Part shown: positions 36,512 through 46,047 of the stretch, piece after piece
Numbering within the stretch: the first letter of the stretch is position 1
How the letters are laid out: the number at the start of each line of letters is the position of its first letter
NCBI RefSeq assembly: GCF_002860205.1
Contig: NZ_PGVB01000010.1
Coordinates: forward strand, 248,001 to 312,000
Reading direction: 5' to 3'
DNA length: 64,000 bases
Source: Bacillus sp. T33-2
GTDB lineage: Bacteria; Bacillota; Bacilli; Bacillales; Cytobacillaceae
Notes under the pieces: generated by a model
The model's database searches: none
What the model was told of the DNA's origin: nothing
What the model saw: the letters and a program-made list of their open reading frames with translations, nothing else
Made by a program: the position numbers and the translations under genes

Positions 36512-36546
36512 AACTACAAAAAGTAAAATGCTATGTAGTACGATAT

Positions 36547-36717
36547 ATGAACCCCCCCACATGCATAGTACAAACAATTGAAAAAGCAATTAAAAGAAGT
36601 GATGGAAAAAGTCCTGGTGAGGATATGACCTTAAGAAGACGGAACGGTAAAAACGAGTATATACGATATATGAAGTACGTGGTGCCTGCTGCACAGTTAG
36701 ACATTTTAGAATACTAA
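36547..36717 (+). CDS. Doubtful 56-residue ORF in the gap between fixA and the ZIP gene
   Basis: An ORF starting MNPPTCIVQTIEKAIKR and ending LDILEY, highly basic in the middle (LRRRNGKNEYIRYMKY). No Shine-Dalgarno sequence precedes its ATG. The 397-bp gap 36464-36860 otherwise holds the fix promoter region and a 13-bp direct repeat TACGATATATGAA (36539-36551 and 36662-36674). It may be a gene remnant or chance. Confidence 0.25.
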   Translation: MNPPTCIVQTIEKAIKRSDGKSPGEDMTLRRRNGKNEYIRYMKYVVPAAQLDILEY

Positions 36718-36860
36718 CTACTTTTACTATAGTTAAAATTAAGATAAAAACTATGAGAAATGTCACACAATCATGGGTTTCTGAGTGTTTTTGTTTTTAT
36801 GGAAAGACTGTCTGTTTCTATAATTGAAATATTATCAACAGAAAGGTCAGGGAAATTGCA

Positions 36861-37595
36861 ATGAGTGAAGTCATATTTGGCAGTGTGCTTTCAGCTCTTT
36901 CCACCGGATTGGGGGCGCTGGTGATTCTTTTCATGGACCGGTCAGTCACACACCGCTGGCGGGATACACTGCTTGCTTTTACGGCGGGGATAATGATGGC
37001 AGCAGCTTTGCTGGGGCTAATACCCGAAGCATTGAACAATGGAGGATTCATTCAGCTGTCAATTGGAATCTTTCTTGGGGTATTTACATTAACTTTATTG
37101 GAGATGAACATTCCCCACATCGACCTGGAGCATTCAAAGCATAATATAAAATTTGACGAGAAGGCGATGCTCATCATTTCAGCCATCACGCTGCATAATA
37201 TTCCCGAGGGATTATCTGTCGGGGTCAGTTATGCAACGAACCAGGCTGCCGAAACAGGAAATCTTATTGCATTTGCGATAGGGCTGCAAAACGCACCTGA
37301 AGGATTTTTGGTGGCATTATTTCTGTTCAATCAGCAAATCAATAGATTAAAGGCCTTCGTCATTGCAACCCTTACGGGCACAATTGAAATTATCACTGCG
37401 ATGATAGGCTATTATTCCACTTCTTACGTAAAACTGCTTGTTCCGTATGGATTATCCTTTGCTGCAGGGGCCATGCTTTTTATCATTTATAAAGAATTGA
37501 TCCCTGAAAGCCATGGCGATGGCAATGAACGCATTTCCACCTATTCATTTATCTTCGGCCTCTTGTTCATGATTTTATTAATAGAAATGTTCTAG
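36861..37595 (+). CDS. ZIP-family metal transporter
   Basis: 244 residues and about eight TM helices. The two metal-site helices are present as LHNIPEGLSVG and LQNAPEGFLVA (in the second, His is replaced by Gln), plus a His-containing loop (HIDLEHSKHN). It imports Zn2+ or another divalent metal across the membrane. Start ATG 36861 after AAAGGTCAGGG. Monocistronic. Confidence 0.9.
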   Translation: MSEVIFGSVLSALSTGLGALVILFMDRSVTHRWRDTLLAFTAGIMMAAALLGLIPEALNNGGFIQLSIGIFLGVFTLTLLEMNIPHIDLEHSKHNIKFDEKAMLIISAITLHNIPEGLSVGVSYATNQAAETGNLIAFAIGLQNAPEGFLVALFLFNQQINRLKAFVIATLTGTIEIITAMIGYYSTSYVKLLVPYGLSFAAGAMLFIIYKELIPESHGDGNERISTYSFIFGLLFMILLIEMF

Positions 37596-37685
37596 CCACT
37601 GCCAGTCCTGCAGTAGGTTCTATTGGGACAATTCGCTGCAGACTTCTAGCAGCTAATACAGACCCCATAGCCTAGTCAAATTTGC

Positions 37686-37904
37686 TCAGGCAACGATGGC
37701 CAGCAATGTCCATAAACGAATCGCATAATTTTGTAATTGTTTATATGCAGCGGTTGAAGAAATCTGGTACTCATAAATCAGCTGGTCAAGCTCATGGCTG
37801 CACCTGATAGTCTCTTCGCTGGTAAAACCCGTTTTTTGAGCTAAATGTATCATTTTTTCTCTCTTTTTTTGGATTTCCTCCAACAAAGCTTGATCACTAT
37901 GCAC
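37686..37904 (-). CDS. Spo0E-family aspartyl-phosphate phosphatase
   Basis: 72 residues from the GTG at 37904 with GGAGG 8 nt upstream. The helical-hairpin signature is SHELDQLIYEYQ, preceded by IQKKREKMIHLAQKTGF. Such proteins dephosphorylate Spo0A-P and delay sporulation. B. subtilis spo0E lies in the same part of the order, near mtn and mhqR. The C-terminus is longer than the minimal core. The longer 96-residue frame lacks a ribosome binding site. Confidence 0.85.
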   Translation of the reverse strand: MHSDQALLEEIQKKREKMIHLAQKTGFTSEETIRCSHELDQLIYEYQISSTAAYKQLQNYAIRLWTLLAIVA

Positions 37905-38240
37905 TATACTTCCCTCCTGCCGGAACAGAGTAAGCGCCTTGATCAGACTCTTGGGCCAGGCGCTGTTAAAAGACAAATATACGTCGGGGTCGTTAACCCT
38001 TTAATGAATTAAAAGTTTACGTGATGAATTATTACAAAACTTTCTATTAATGTAAATAGTTTCGCAAAATTAGACAAAACTTCTTCAAAAAAATATTTAT
38101 TCGACACCTCAATATGATTTATTTCACCATAAAACGACATTTTTCCAACCAAAAGAAGCCCCGACAATAAAAGCATCAGGGCTTCACGCTTATTCTGAAA
38201 TTTCTTTTTTTGTACACCTTACTTCGTCGTAATGGTGAAA
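37905..38240. other. 336-bp gap between the Spo0E-type gene and mtnE
   Basis: Holds the Spo0E-type gene's promoter region and a weak terminator for mtnE: GAAGCCC (38155-38161) paired with GGGCTTC (38179-38185), with TTTT on the minus strand. I see no other gene. Confidence 0.5.
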
Positions 38241-39410
38241 TTAAAATATATTTAACTGTTCCAGCCTGCTGACAGCTTCCTCAAGCCGCATTTCTGAAGT
38301 AAGCAGGCCTGCCCTGACATAGCCTTCACCGAAAGTGCCAAAGCCGATGCCGGGTGCTACCGCGATATGTGCTTTTTCCAGCAGATAGTCAGCAAATTCT
38401 GCTGAAGTGAAGGGCTCCGGCACTTTCAGCCATGCAAAGAAAGAGCCTTTTGGAGCAGCTACTTTCCAGCCAATTCTGTGAAGGCCGTTAATAAATGTAT
38501 TTCTTCGTGTTTCGTATAAATCATTCAGTTCCCTGACACAGTCCTGAGGTCCGCTCAATGCTTCAGCCGCCGCCTCCTGTACAGCCCCAAACAGGCTGAC
38601 ATACAAGTGGTCCTGTAAAAGGTTGATCGCGGCAATCACGCTTTCATTACCGGCCGCAAAAGCAACTCTCCAGCCAGCCATATTATACGTTTTGGAAAGA
38701 GTATAAATTTCAATCCCTGTTTTCCTGGCACCTTCGGACTGAAGAAAGCTGGCCGGCTTCACGCCATCGAAACCGATCGCTCCGTAAGCAAAGTCGTGAA
38801 CCACACAAACCTCATGTTGTTTCGCAACTTCGACAGTCTTGTCAAAAAAATCTTTGTTCGCGGTCGCACCTGTAGGATTATTGGGATAGTTCAGGAACAT
38901 CAGCCTGGCTTCAGCTAAATTTTTTTGTGAAAGCATATCATAGTCAGGCAGAAAACCGTTCTGTTCCAAGAGAGGCATTGTGACCATTTTTGCTCTTGCC
39001 AGCTCTACGCCGGACCAATAATCAGGGTAGCCCGGGTCAGGCACGAGGACCACATCACCGGGATTCAGCAGGCATTGCGGGATTTCAACAAGGCCAGCCT
39101 TGCCTCCGAACAAAATCGCGATTTCTTTTTCTGGGTCCAGCTCTACCCCATACTCCCGCTGATAAAAACTGGCTGCTGCTTCTTTTAATGTTTTCATGCC
39201 ACGGAATGGAGAATATTTATGGTTCGCCGGGTTTTCAGCCGCCTGCTTCAGACTGGCAACAATATGGCCCGGTGTCGGCTGGTCAGGATTACCCTGCCCA
39301 AGGTTAATGACATCGCAGCCCTGTTCAGTATATTTGCCCACTTTTTCCACCAAGGAGGCAAAAAAATGTTTTGGCAGGCTGTTCAACAGCTCCGCTTGTG
39401 AAAAGTGCAT
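38241..39410 (-). CDS. mtnE: Methionine-salvage aminotransferase MtnE
   Basis: About 389 residues, class I/II PLP aminotransferase. The Lys motif is YTLSKTYNMAGWRV; INLGQGNPDQPTPGHIV is near-identical to the B. subtilis MtnE (YkrV) type. It transaminates 2-keto-4-methylthiobutyrate to methionine. The start is the ATG at 39410 (MHFSQAEL), with AGGTG upstream. mtnU lies divergently next to it. Other mtn genes are not in the window. Confidence 0.88.
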   Translation of the reverse strand: MHFSQAELLNSLPKHFFASLVEKVGKYTEQGCDVINLGQGNPDQPTPGHIVASLKQAAENPANHKYSPFRGMKTLKEAAASFYQREYGVELDPEKEIAILFGGKAGLVEIPQCLLNPGDVVLVPDPGYPDYWSGVELARAKMVTMPLLEQNGFLPDYDMLSQKNLAEARLMFLNYPNNPTGATANKDFFDKTVEVAKQHEVCVVHDFAYGAIGFDGVKPASFLQSEGARKTGIEIYTLSKTYNMAGWRVAFAAGNESVIAAINLLQDHLYVSLFGAVQEAAAEALSGPQDCVRELNDLYETRRNTFINGLHRIGWKVAAPKGSFFAWLKVPEPFTSAEFADYLLEKAHIAVAPGIGFGTFGEGYVRAGLLTSEMRLEEAVSRLEQLNIF

Positions 39411-39544
39411 GATTTGGTACACCTGCTTTATCTATGTATTTTTAAAATGAAATTTAAATATTGCAAATCTAGTCACAAATGATATAACGTTATTATCAGA
39501 TTGTAAAGAAAATATTTTCAGATTCCTTGAGGGCGGTGACCAAA

Positions 39545-40330
39545 TTGAAACTAAAAATTGCGTGTCTGCAGATGGATATTGCCTTTGGACAGCCAGTCAA
39601 AAATTATGTGGCGGCAGAGGCCTTAATCAAAAAAGCCAGCGAGTCCAATCCCGATATTGTCGTGCTCCCGGAACTGTGGACGACGGGGTACGATTTAGCC
39701 AACCTTGGTGGTACTGCTGATGAAAATGCACAAGAAACAATTTCCTTTCTTGCTTCGGCAGCAAAAAAACACAATTTCCATATCGTTGGCGGCTCAGTGG
39801 CCAACAAGACAGAAAAAGGGATAGAGAATACACTGCTTGTTATTGACAAAGAAGCTTCCCCCGTCTCCCAGTATAGTAAATTGCATCTGTTCAAGCTGAT
39901 GGATGAGCATTTATTTCTTTCCCCAGGCAGCGGGGATGGGATGTTTTCCCTTGAGGGCCGCCAGTTTGCAGGACTGATCTGTTATGATATCCGTTTTCCG
40001 GAGTGGGTACGGGCGCATGCCACGAAAGGAGCGGAAGCATTATTTATCGTTGCCGAGTGGCCTCTGCCCCGTCTTGCCCACTGGAGGGCGCTGTTGATGG
40101 CTCGGGCAATCGAAAACCAATGCTACATCGTCGCGTGCAACAGGGCCGGATCAGATCCAAATAACCAGTTTGCAGGACATTCAATCATTATTGACCCTTG
40201 GGGAGAGATTATCGCAGAAGCGGGCGGACAACCAGAAATTTTGCTGGCGGAAATCGACCTGGACAGAGTAGGCGAAGTAAGAAACACAATCCCGGTATTT
40301 GCCGACCGCAGGCCGGAGTTCTATGACTAA
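39545..40330 (+). CDS. mtnU: Nitrilase-family amidase MtnU
   Basis: About 261 residues. The nitrilase Glu-Lys-Cys triad is VLPELWTTG (Glu), YSKLHLF (Lys) and GLICYDIRFPE (Cys). MtnU is the omega-amidase-like enzyme of methionine salvage, acting on ketoglutaramate-type amides. TTG 39545 (MKLKIACLQ) is preferred: GAGGGCGGTG lies 6 nt upstream and the result has the usual N-terminus. Confidence 0.88.
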   Translation: MKLKIACLQMDIAFGQPVKNYVAAEALIKKASESNPDIVVLPELWTTGYDLANLGGTADENAQETISFLASAAKKHNFHIVGGSVANKTEKGIENTLLVIDKEASPVSQYSKLHLFKLMDEHLFLSPGSGDGMFSLEGRQFAGLICYDIRFPEWVRAHATKGAEALFIVAEWPLPRLAHWRALLMARAIENQCYIVACNRAGSDPNNQFAGHSIIIDPWGEIIAEAGGQPEILLAEIDLDRVGEVRNTIPVFADRRPEFYD

Positions 40331-40333
40331 AAA

Positions 40334-40360
40334 GGGCCGGAATCCTCAAGGCTTCCGGCT
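40334..40360. terminator. Terminator between mtnU and the ArsR-type gene
   Basis: GCCGGAA (40336-40342) and TTCCGGC (40353-40359); five T follow on the minus strand, so it mainly serves the gene ending at 40480, though it is about 120 bp away. Confidence 0.5.
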
Positions 40361-40479
40361 GAAATAGTTTCGGAGAATAAATTCTGGCTATCCGGGAGTC
40401 GGGGCAGCCGGGAATAAACTGCATTATACGGGAGTAAACCAGGGATATCCGTGAATATAATAAGAACCGTGGTTCCGCC

Positions 40480-41061
40480 CTAAGGCCTTGCCCACATTTC
40501 TTCAGGGTTCAGCTCGTAAATCCCCTTTTCCCTGTACATATAATGATTAATGATGAACTCCCGCCTGATTGTCGCGTAATCTTCATGGAATTGTTTGATA
40601 TACTCATTGAGTTCTTTTTCTTCGTATTTCCGGCCTTTCTTTAATCCCTTGAGCATATGTTCGAACACAAACAATTTTTTCTTCCTCTGGGCTGGAATAG
40701 TTTTTAATTTGCCATCAATTGTAAAGAAATTGTCCAACACCTTTTGCCTTTCTTTATTCTCCTCAATCATCGCTTCCAGTTCCCCTTCCTCTCTGTCAAC
40801 GAGCATGCCCAAAGCCTTTGCCTGTTGCTTAATGACGGACACGTTCAGATGAAAATAAATGGTGTTTTTGTCCCGGCGCTCATAAATGACGTTATTGTCC
40901 CTCAATTTTTTAATATGATGCGAAATTGTCGGCGGGGTCAATCCGAGTTTCCCTGCTATCGCCTGGCCGTGGAGCGGGCCGCCAGCCAGCAGGGACACTA
41001 TCCGGATTCTTGTTGGATCACCCATTGCCTTATGAAAATCTACGAGCCTGTTAAGCTGCAT
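40480..41061 (-). CDS. ArsR-type regulator with DUF2087 domain
   Basis: 193 residues: an ArsR winged helix (about 5-85; GDPTRIRIVSLLAGGPLHGQ, TPPTISHHIKKLRDNNVI) fused to a C-terminal DUF2087 domain (about 120-190; KEKELNEYIKQFHEDY). No ArsR metal Cys cluster is seen, so metal sensing is unlikely. ATG 41061 has AGGAGTTG upstream. Target unknown; adjacent to ogt, mtnU. Confidence 0.87.
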   Translation of the reverse strand: MQLNRLVDFHKAMGDPTRIRIVSLLAGGPLHGQAIAGKLGLTPPTISHHIKKLRDNNVIYERRDKNTIYFHLNVSVIKQQAKALGMLVDREEGELEAMIEENKERQKVLDNFFTIDGKLKTIPAQRKKKLFVFEHMLKGLKKGRKYEEKELNEYIKQFHEDYATIRREFIINHYMYREKGIYELNPEEMWARP

Positions 41062-41164
41062 TAGCTCAACTCCTATCCAATGCTATGAATAACTAATTAG
41101 ATATATATCAAATTACTAAAGCCATGTCAACCGCAAAAAAAAACACACTCCAGCATGAAGTGTA

Positions 41165-41692
41165 TTAATCATCCATTCTATTCTGTTTAGCTGCCCATGG
41201 CTTAAAAGCAGCGCCTTCAAGACTAAGCAATATATCTTTGATTTCTGTCCTGTTCCCGGCATAGCCTGTCAGCGACCGATTCTTTCCGATCACCCGATGG
41301 CAAGGTATGATAATCGGCAATTTATTAGCCTTATTGGCCTGGCCAACAGCCCTTACAGCCCTGGGCCGTCCTGTTTGTACAGCAATATCCTGGTAGCTTT
41401 TTGTGTCGCCATACGGAATTTTTAGCAACTGGTTCCATACTTCAAGCTGAAATGGCGTGCCTTTTTGAGCAATCGGCAGATCGAAAGACTTTCTTTCCCC
41501 CAGAAAATAACCCTTTAATTGTTTAACACATTCTTTTAATAGGAGATCATCATCCTGCCTGGTGATCTGCTGTTGCCCCTCATGCTTCAGGAAGGCTCCT
41601 TCACCGAGGCGGATTGCCGATATCCTGCCAGCTTCCGCTACAATGAAAAGCTCGCCAGCCGCTGTTTCGATGCTGCTGTAAATTTGCGTCAT
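41165..41692 (-). CDS. ogt: Methylated-DNA-[protein]-cysteine S-methyltransferase
   Basis: 175 residues. The active-site motif IIIPCHRVIG holds the methyl-acceptor Cys; the recognition helix has RAVGQANKANKLP. It repairs O6-methylguanine by suicide transfer. Start ATG 41692. The neighbour kinase gene ends 15 bp upstream, as kinE-ogt in B. subtilis. Confidence 0.93.
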   Translation of the reverse strand: MTQIYSSIETAAGELFIVAEAGRISAIRLGEGAFLKHEGQQQITRQDDDLLLKECVKQLKGYFLGERKSFDLPIAQKGTPFQLEVWNQLLKIPYGDTKSYQDIAVQTGRPRAVRAVGQANKANKLPIIIPCHRVIGKNRSLTGYAGNRTEIKDILLSLEGAAFKPWAAKQNRMDD

Positions 41693-41707
41693 GTTTGAAT
41701 CCCCCGG

Positions 41708-42858
41708 TTATTTTAATGGTAAAAACACATGAAAAACCGTTCCAATCCCGACTCCGCTTTCAACCTCGATCTTACCATTATGTTCTTCAATGATTTTGAA
41801 GCTAACCATAAGGCCAAGCCCTGTGCCATGCTCTTTAGTGGTATAAAAAGGTTCGCCCAGTCTTTTCACTTTATCCTCCGGTATCCCGGATCCTTCATCC
41901 TGAATGGCGATATGGATTCTTCCGTCATCGGTCTTGTTGATCGAAATGGTGACAAATCCTCCTTTAGACATCACTTCGATTGCATTTTTTATGATATTTA
42001 TGAATACTTTCTTCAGTTGATTTGGCTCACACCGCACAGAAGGCAAATCCGGTTCAAAGCAGGTCCTAAATTGGACATTATGAAGAACTGCCTGGGCCGT
42101 CAAAAAATCAGCTGTTTCCTTCATAATTTTCGAAATGTCGGTTTCAATAAATTTTAAGGCCTGTGGCTTGGCCATAATGAGAAATTCGTTAATAATCGAA
42201 TCGATCCTTTGCAGTTCGGTCGAAATCACATGAAAATACATTGGGTTTTCTTTTCCCATATTGTTGGAGAGCAGCTGGATAAATCCCTTTAGGGCTGTCA
42301 TTGGATTCCTGATTTCATGGGCAATCCCCGCCGCAAGCTGTCCCAATATGTTTAAAGTGTCTGACTTACGGAGCTGCTCCTCCATTTCCAGTTTTTCAGT
42401 GATGTTTTTAAAAACTGTCAAATTCAGTCCGTCCGCAATATTATGCTTAGTGGAAAATTCAAAATGCTTTTTTCGGTCCCCTGACACACAAACAACCATT
42501 TCACCGTTCAACTGTCCTTCCGAACGGAGAGTATCGTACTTTTCATTGAGGAGCTCTTCATCCACTCCAAGGCTATTCAACAATTCATGGAGTCCCTCTC
42601 CATTGCATGCGCCATTTTTCAGTTCCAGTTTTTTATTCCAGCCTGGTTGATATCAACAATGTTTCCTTCACTGTCCCACAGTATCATGCCTTCCAGGGCG
42701 CCTTCAAAAATTTTCTTCCAAATCCCCCGGTAAGCTGGAACATGCTCTGATTTATCAAAAGCTGACAATATTGCTTTTAATGAGCGGTTTTCCCGTTCCA
42801 AGGCAGCTATTCTTTCTTTTAAAGCCGCAATATCTGCATCCCTCGCAGTATCATCCAC
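41708..42858 (-). pseudogene. Sporulation-type sensor kinase, interrupted by a -1 frameshift
   Basis: Two frames give one protein of about 383 residues. N-terminal frame (42858-42619): a coiled coil (ALKERIAALERENRSL) and the start of a PAS domain (GALEGMILWDSEGNIVDINQAG). C-terminal frame (up to 41708): rest of the PAS, HisKA with LAAGIAHEIRNPMTALKGF (phospho-His) and HATPase with DEGSGIPEDK and GTGLGLMVS. The GTG at 42858 has GGGGAGG 8 nt upstream. Position by ogt corresponds to B. subtilis kinE. The junction is A_AAA_AAC (42634-42628), where slipping back by one base restores the frame; a lost A gives the same. Gene function, pseudogene state or recoding is undecided. Confidence 0.8.
42628..42634 (-). 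other. A_AAA_AAC slippery heptamer at the kinase frame junction
   Basis: In the zero frame the codons are ATA AAA AAC, the canonical X_XXY_YYZ pattern. The zero-frame stop TGA follows two codons later, and the -1 frame is open through the rest of the kinase. A small hairpin ATGGAG/CTCCAT lies about 24 nt downstream. Confidence 0.6.
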
Positions 42859-42964
42859 ACAGGCAGCCTCCCCATAACATTTCATGTTTTCCTATCATTC
42901 TCTAAACGCCTATAATGAATGAATCAACTCTTATTATTATAACAATATAATCTTCTTGTTTTGA

Positions 42965-42994
42965 AGAAAAAAAATACCGTCAATAGACGGTATT
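42965..42994 (-). terminator. Terminator after the chemoreceptor gene
   Basis: AATACCGTC, a 4-nt loop and GACGGTATT followed on the minus strand by a run of T. Confidence 0.8.
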
Positions 42995-43007
42995 GTAACG
43001 ATGTTCA

Positions 43008-44804
43008 TTAGGATATTTTAAATTTCTGGATCATTACGTTCAGCTGGTCGGCAAGCACTGACAGGCTCTCCGCACTTTCTGAAATTTCCTCCATTGCATG
43101 GTTTGTCTGGACGATGGAAGCGCTTGTCTGTTCAATTCCTGCTGCGGAATTCTCCGAGATGAAGGCAATCTTTTCAATTGATTTATCCATTGTGGCCGTA
43201 CTTTCCGCAACCTGGGACAATCCTTTCGAAATCCCGGTTACTTTTTCCGCCATTAACGATACCGCCTGGTAAATCTCGTTGAACGTCTGCCCGGTGTTCT
43301 CAATATGGCGGGTTCCTTCTTCAACCTGGGTATAGCCATCCTGCAATGAAGTAGCGACGTTGTCAGACTCTGCCTGGATGCCAGAGACAATCTTTGTGAT
43401 ATCTGAAACAGAAAAAGATACCTGCTCGGCAAGCTTACGTACTTCATCGGCGACAACCGCAAACCCGCGCCCGTGTTCCCCGGCTCTTGCTGCTTCAATC
43501 GCGGCATTCAAAGCCAAAAGATTGGTCTGGCTGGCGATGTCATGGATCACCTGGACAAGCCGGGAAATTTGCTTTGTCTGGCCGTTCAAATCCTTGACTT
43601 TATCAACGGAGCTTCTCATGATTGCATTGATCCGGCCCATCTGCTGTTCGGATTCCTTCATTAGTGTGTCACCTTTGCGGGTCAGTTCAAGAACTCCATT
43701 TGAAGCGGACTGTATCGTCGAGCCATTATCACTTGCTGCCTTTACTTCCTGGATATATTTCTCCATATGGCGGGCAAGCCCGTTGGCAGACCCGGCCTGT
43801 TCCTCAGCTCCACTTGCCAATTCCTGCATGGTGGACGCAACCTGCTGGCTTGCTGCCCTCACATCGGCAGAAGCTTTGTTTAAGTCAACGCTTTTATTTG
43901 TGACTGAATGGGAAACAGCGGAAATTTCATGGATTATGCCCTGCAGATTTTCTTTCATCGAATTGATGGCCATGCTAAGATCTGCTATCTCATCTTTTCC
44001 GGAGTATTCAACAACTTCAGTGTTCAGATTACCGGCGGCAATCTCATTTGCCACCCTGACAATTTGATTCAGCTTCCTGGAAATAAGCCTTGCTATCTGC
44101 CATATGATAAATAAACCCAATACCGCGGAAACGAGAATGGACACTACAAGCACAACCAGAGATGTAATGAGGCTGGCGCTGGCCGAAGACACAGACTTTA
44201 TTTGATCATTCTTTAACATATTTCGAAGTTCGTCGATTTGCTTGTTTGTCTCAACTATTAAATTATCAACTTTAAGTTTTCCAAGCCTGTATTCTCTTAC
44301 ACTTTGAGCCTTTACGCCAGGCTGGATTGTATCCTTGAAGATTTTCGTGATTTCTTCATCATTGTGGCCTATTTGTTCTAACATTTTTCTTGTGTCAGCT
44401 GTTTTCAAAGCCGGCTTTATTTCCTTTACCAGCCTGTCAATTTCTTTTGATGACTGGTCAAATACCTTTAAATGCTTTGGATTTGAATCTATTATGTAAT
44501 TGCCTATGGTGCTTCCCTTTTCATGAAAAGCCGCCGCCACCTCCGTAATGTTAACGGATTGCTCACCGCTGTCTTTAACTGCATCAAGCTGGGTTTTCGC
44601 TATTGTCAGTAGAATGAATGTCAAAATGGTTGATGCAGTGAACAGGCCAATGGTCAGGATTAACACTGCCCCATACTTTTGTCCCAGTTTTAAATTCTGC
44701 CAGAATTTTGACCTGAAAAGGAAGGCTGCCAGCTTTTCCTGTTCCAATGCTGACTTTTTACTTCCCGCTTTTCTTTTTCTGTTAAAAAGTTTAATGCCTT
44801 GCAC
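43008..44804 (-). CDS. Methyl-accepting chemotaxis protein
   Basis: 598 residues. TM1 at about 45-67, an extracytoplasmic four-helix-bundle type sensor (about 68-205), TM2 at about 205-230, a HAMP domain (MARLISRKL region) and the long coiled signalling domain with the tip [20 protein letters not shown]. Reports to CheA through CheW/CheV. Start ATG 44804. Neither ligand nor receptor subclass can be read. Located apart from other che genes except cheV at 11 kb. Confidence 0.93.
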   Translation of the reverse strand: MQGIKLFNRKRKAGSKKSALEQEKLAAFLFRSKFWQNLKLGQKYGAVLILTIGLFTASTILTFILLTIAKTQLDAVKDSGEQSVNITEVAAAFHEKGSTIGNYIIDSNPKHLKVFDQSSKEIDRLVKEIKPALKTADTRKMLEQIGHNDEEITKIFKDTIQPGVKAQSVREYRLGKLKVDNLIVETNKQIDELRNMLKNDQIKSVSSASASLITSLVVLVVSILVSAVLGLFIIWQIARLISRKLNQIVRVANEIAAGNLNTEVVEYSGKDEIADLSMAINSMKENLQGIIHEISAVSHSVTNKSVDLNKASADVRAASQQVASTMQELASGAEEQAGSANGLARHMEKYIQEVKAASDNGSTIQSASNGVLELTRKGDTLMKESEQQMGRINAIMRSSVDKVKDLNGQTKQISRLVQVIHDIASQTNLLALNAAIEAARAGEHGRGFAVVADEVRKLAEQVSFSVSDITKIVSGIQAESDNVATSLQDGYTQVEEGTRHIENTGQTFNEIYQAVSLMAEKVTGISKGLSQVAESTATMDKSIEKIAFISENSAAGIEQTSASIVQTNHAMEEISESAESLSVLADQLNVMIQKFKIS

Positions 44805-44971
44805 CTATTTTCCCCCTCCTTATGTATCAAAATTCTTACAAAACGAGCAATTTCGACACTTTACACTAATTATATAGTAACCTATTATTTTTTAGAAGGA
44901 AGATTTCCACTCTTTTTCCCTGATTTTCTTGGAATGCATGTTGAAAATATTTTAAGAAGGTTGAAATGAAA

Positions 44972-45004
44972 ACAGGCAATACCACGTTTTGTGGTATTGC
45001 CTGT
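44972..45004 (-). terminator. Strong terminator after the 70-residue gene
   Basis: A 14-bp perfect stem ACAGGCAATACCAC/GTGGTATTGCCTGT with a 5-nt loop; on the minus strand it is followed by TTTCATTTC. Confidence 0.75.
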
Positions 45005-45027
45005 GATTCGCTATAGTCCCTGCTTAT

Positions 45028-45240
45028 CTAAAGCTTTTGTTCTATGTCATCCAACATTTCGTCAATTGTATCGGAAATTTCATTTGTCCTTCTTGCGAGG
45101 GAGATGCTAAACTCCAGTAATTCCTTGTAGTTCTTGATTGGAATCATCGAATTGCTTTTCTCGAATTCATTAAGCTGTAAACCAAGGTCTTGCAGCAGCA
45201 GGATAGCTTCTTCCCATGATCCTTTTTCAATTCCGTACAC
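45028..45240 (-). CDS. Small helical protein, unknown
   Basis: 70 residues (MYGIEKGSWEEAILLLQDL), predicted mostly helical, with two amphipathic helices and an acidic tail (IDEMLDDIEQKL). AAAAAGGGGG precedes the start. Monocistronic, with a strong terminator. Not recognised. Confidence 0.65.
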   Translation of the reverse strand: MYGIEKGSWEEAILLLQDLGLQLNEFEKSNSMIPIKNYKELLEFSISLARRTNEISDTIDEMLDDIEQKL

Positions 45241-45370
45241 TCTGTTTTCCCCCTTTTTCTATCTTTGTTATTATTATGGAGCAAATTACAAATATTTCAA
45301 TTGGTAAAGTTTTCATGTAACCATTCCTGCTTAGTGGGCAAGTAATCCGTTGTTCTTTTAAAATATGCAA

Positions 45371-45402
45371 AAAGAAGCAAAACAATGCAGTTTTGCTTCT
45401 TT
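45371..45402. terminator. Terminator of the decayed oxidoreductase operon
   Basis: AAGAAGCAAAAC, 6-nt loop, GTTTTGCTTCTT; then TTTTTG on the minus strand. Confidence 0.85.
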
Positions 45403-45414
45403 AAGTAACAATTT

Positions 45415-46047
45415 TTATAGATAAGGATTTTCATGTTTGGCTTTCAGGCGCTGCCATCTTTTTTCTACTTCTTCTTCAAATTCGGAGAGATCTTTATGAT
45501 GGAATGCCTTGCCTTTCTGGGCCTTTCCGACAGTTGAAGTGCTGGTCATATGCCCCAACGGTGTTGAATAAGACATCCGCGATCCTGTGTTCATATAGCC
45601 CTCATTATCGTATTCGAGCATGATCAGCTTATGGTTTCGGAGCGCAGTGCCGATCGCCGAGCCCATGCCGCTATCCATACCGCCGTCACCAGTCACCATC
45701 ACGAATGTCGCATCGCTTGAGACCTCGATTTCCCCCCGGTTTTTTAATTCCAGGAACGCTTCAACCGTTCCGGACAAAGTGGCCGCACCGTTCTGGAACA
45801 GGTTGTGGATCATCGTCTGTTTATGGGAGGAATACGGGTATGCAGTCGTCACCACATACGCACAGCCCGTTTGGAACAGGACTACGATATCCCCTTCTAT
45901 CCCTTTAAAAAACATTTCCAGCCCGCCAAAAATCCCGCAACCCGGACAGGCGCCGTGTCCGGAAGCAATCCGTTTCGGCTTGGACGTGAGTGACCTCAGT
46001 GGCGGTAATTTAACCTTGAGCTTGTTTGTGTCCTGATCTATAGTCAC
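45415..46047 (-). pseudogene. 2-oxoacid:ferredoxin oxidoreductase beta subunit with internal deletion
   Basis: About 210 residues against the roughly 290-320 usual. The N-terminal part is normal (HGACPGCGIFGG; the TPP/Mg motif GDGGMDSG). After KAQKGKAFHHKD the sequence jumps straight to SEFEEEVEKRWQRLKAKHENPYL, which in intact relatives is the extreme C-terminus; about 100 residues between are gone, in frame. A GTG start at 46047 overlaps the alpha stop (GTGA). Translated but most likely non-functional. Confidence 0.75.

Noticed and set aside
39411-39544. Possible SAM (S-box) riboswitch before mtnE or mtnU
   Set aside because: The divergent gap is 134 bp and shows none of the S-box core helices or a terminator.
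44878-45027. Possible sigma-D promoter for the chemoreceptor gene
   Set aside because: TAAA is present but no GCCGATAA-like -10 lies 15 bp away.
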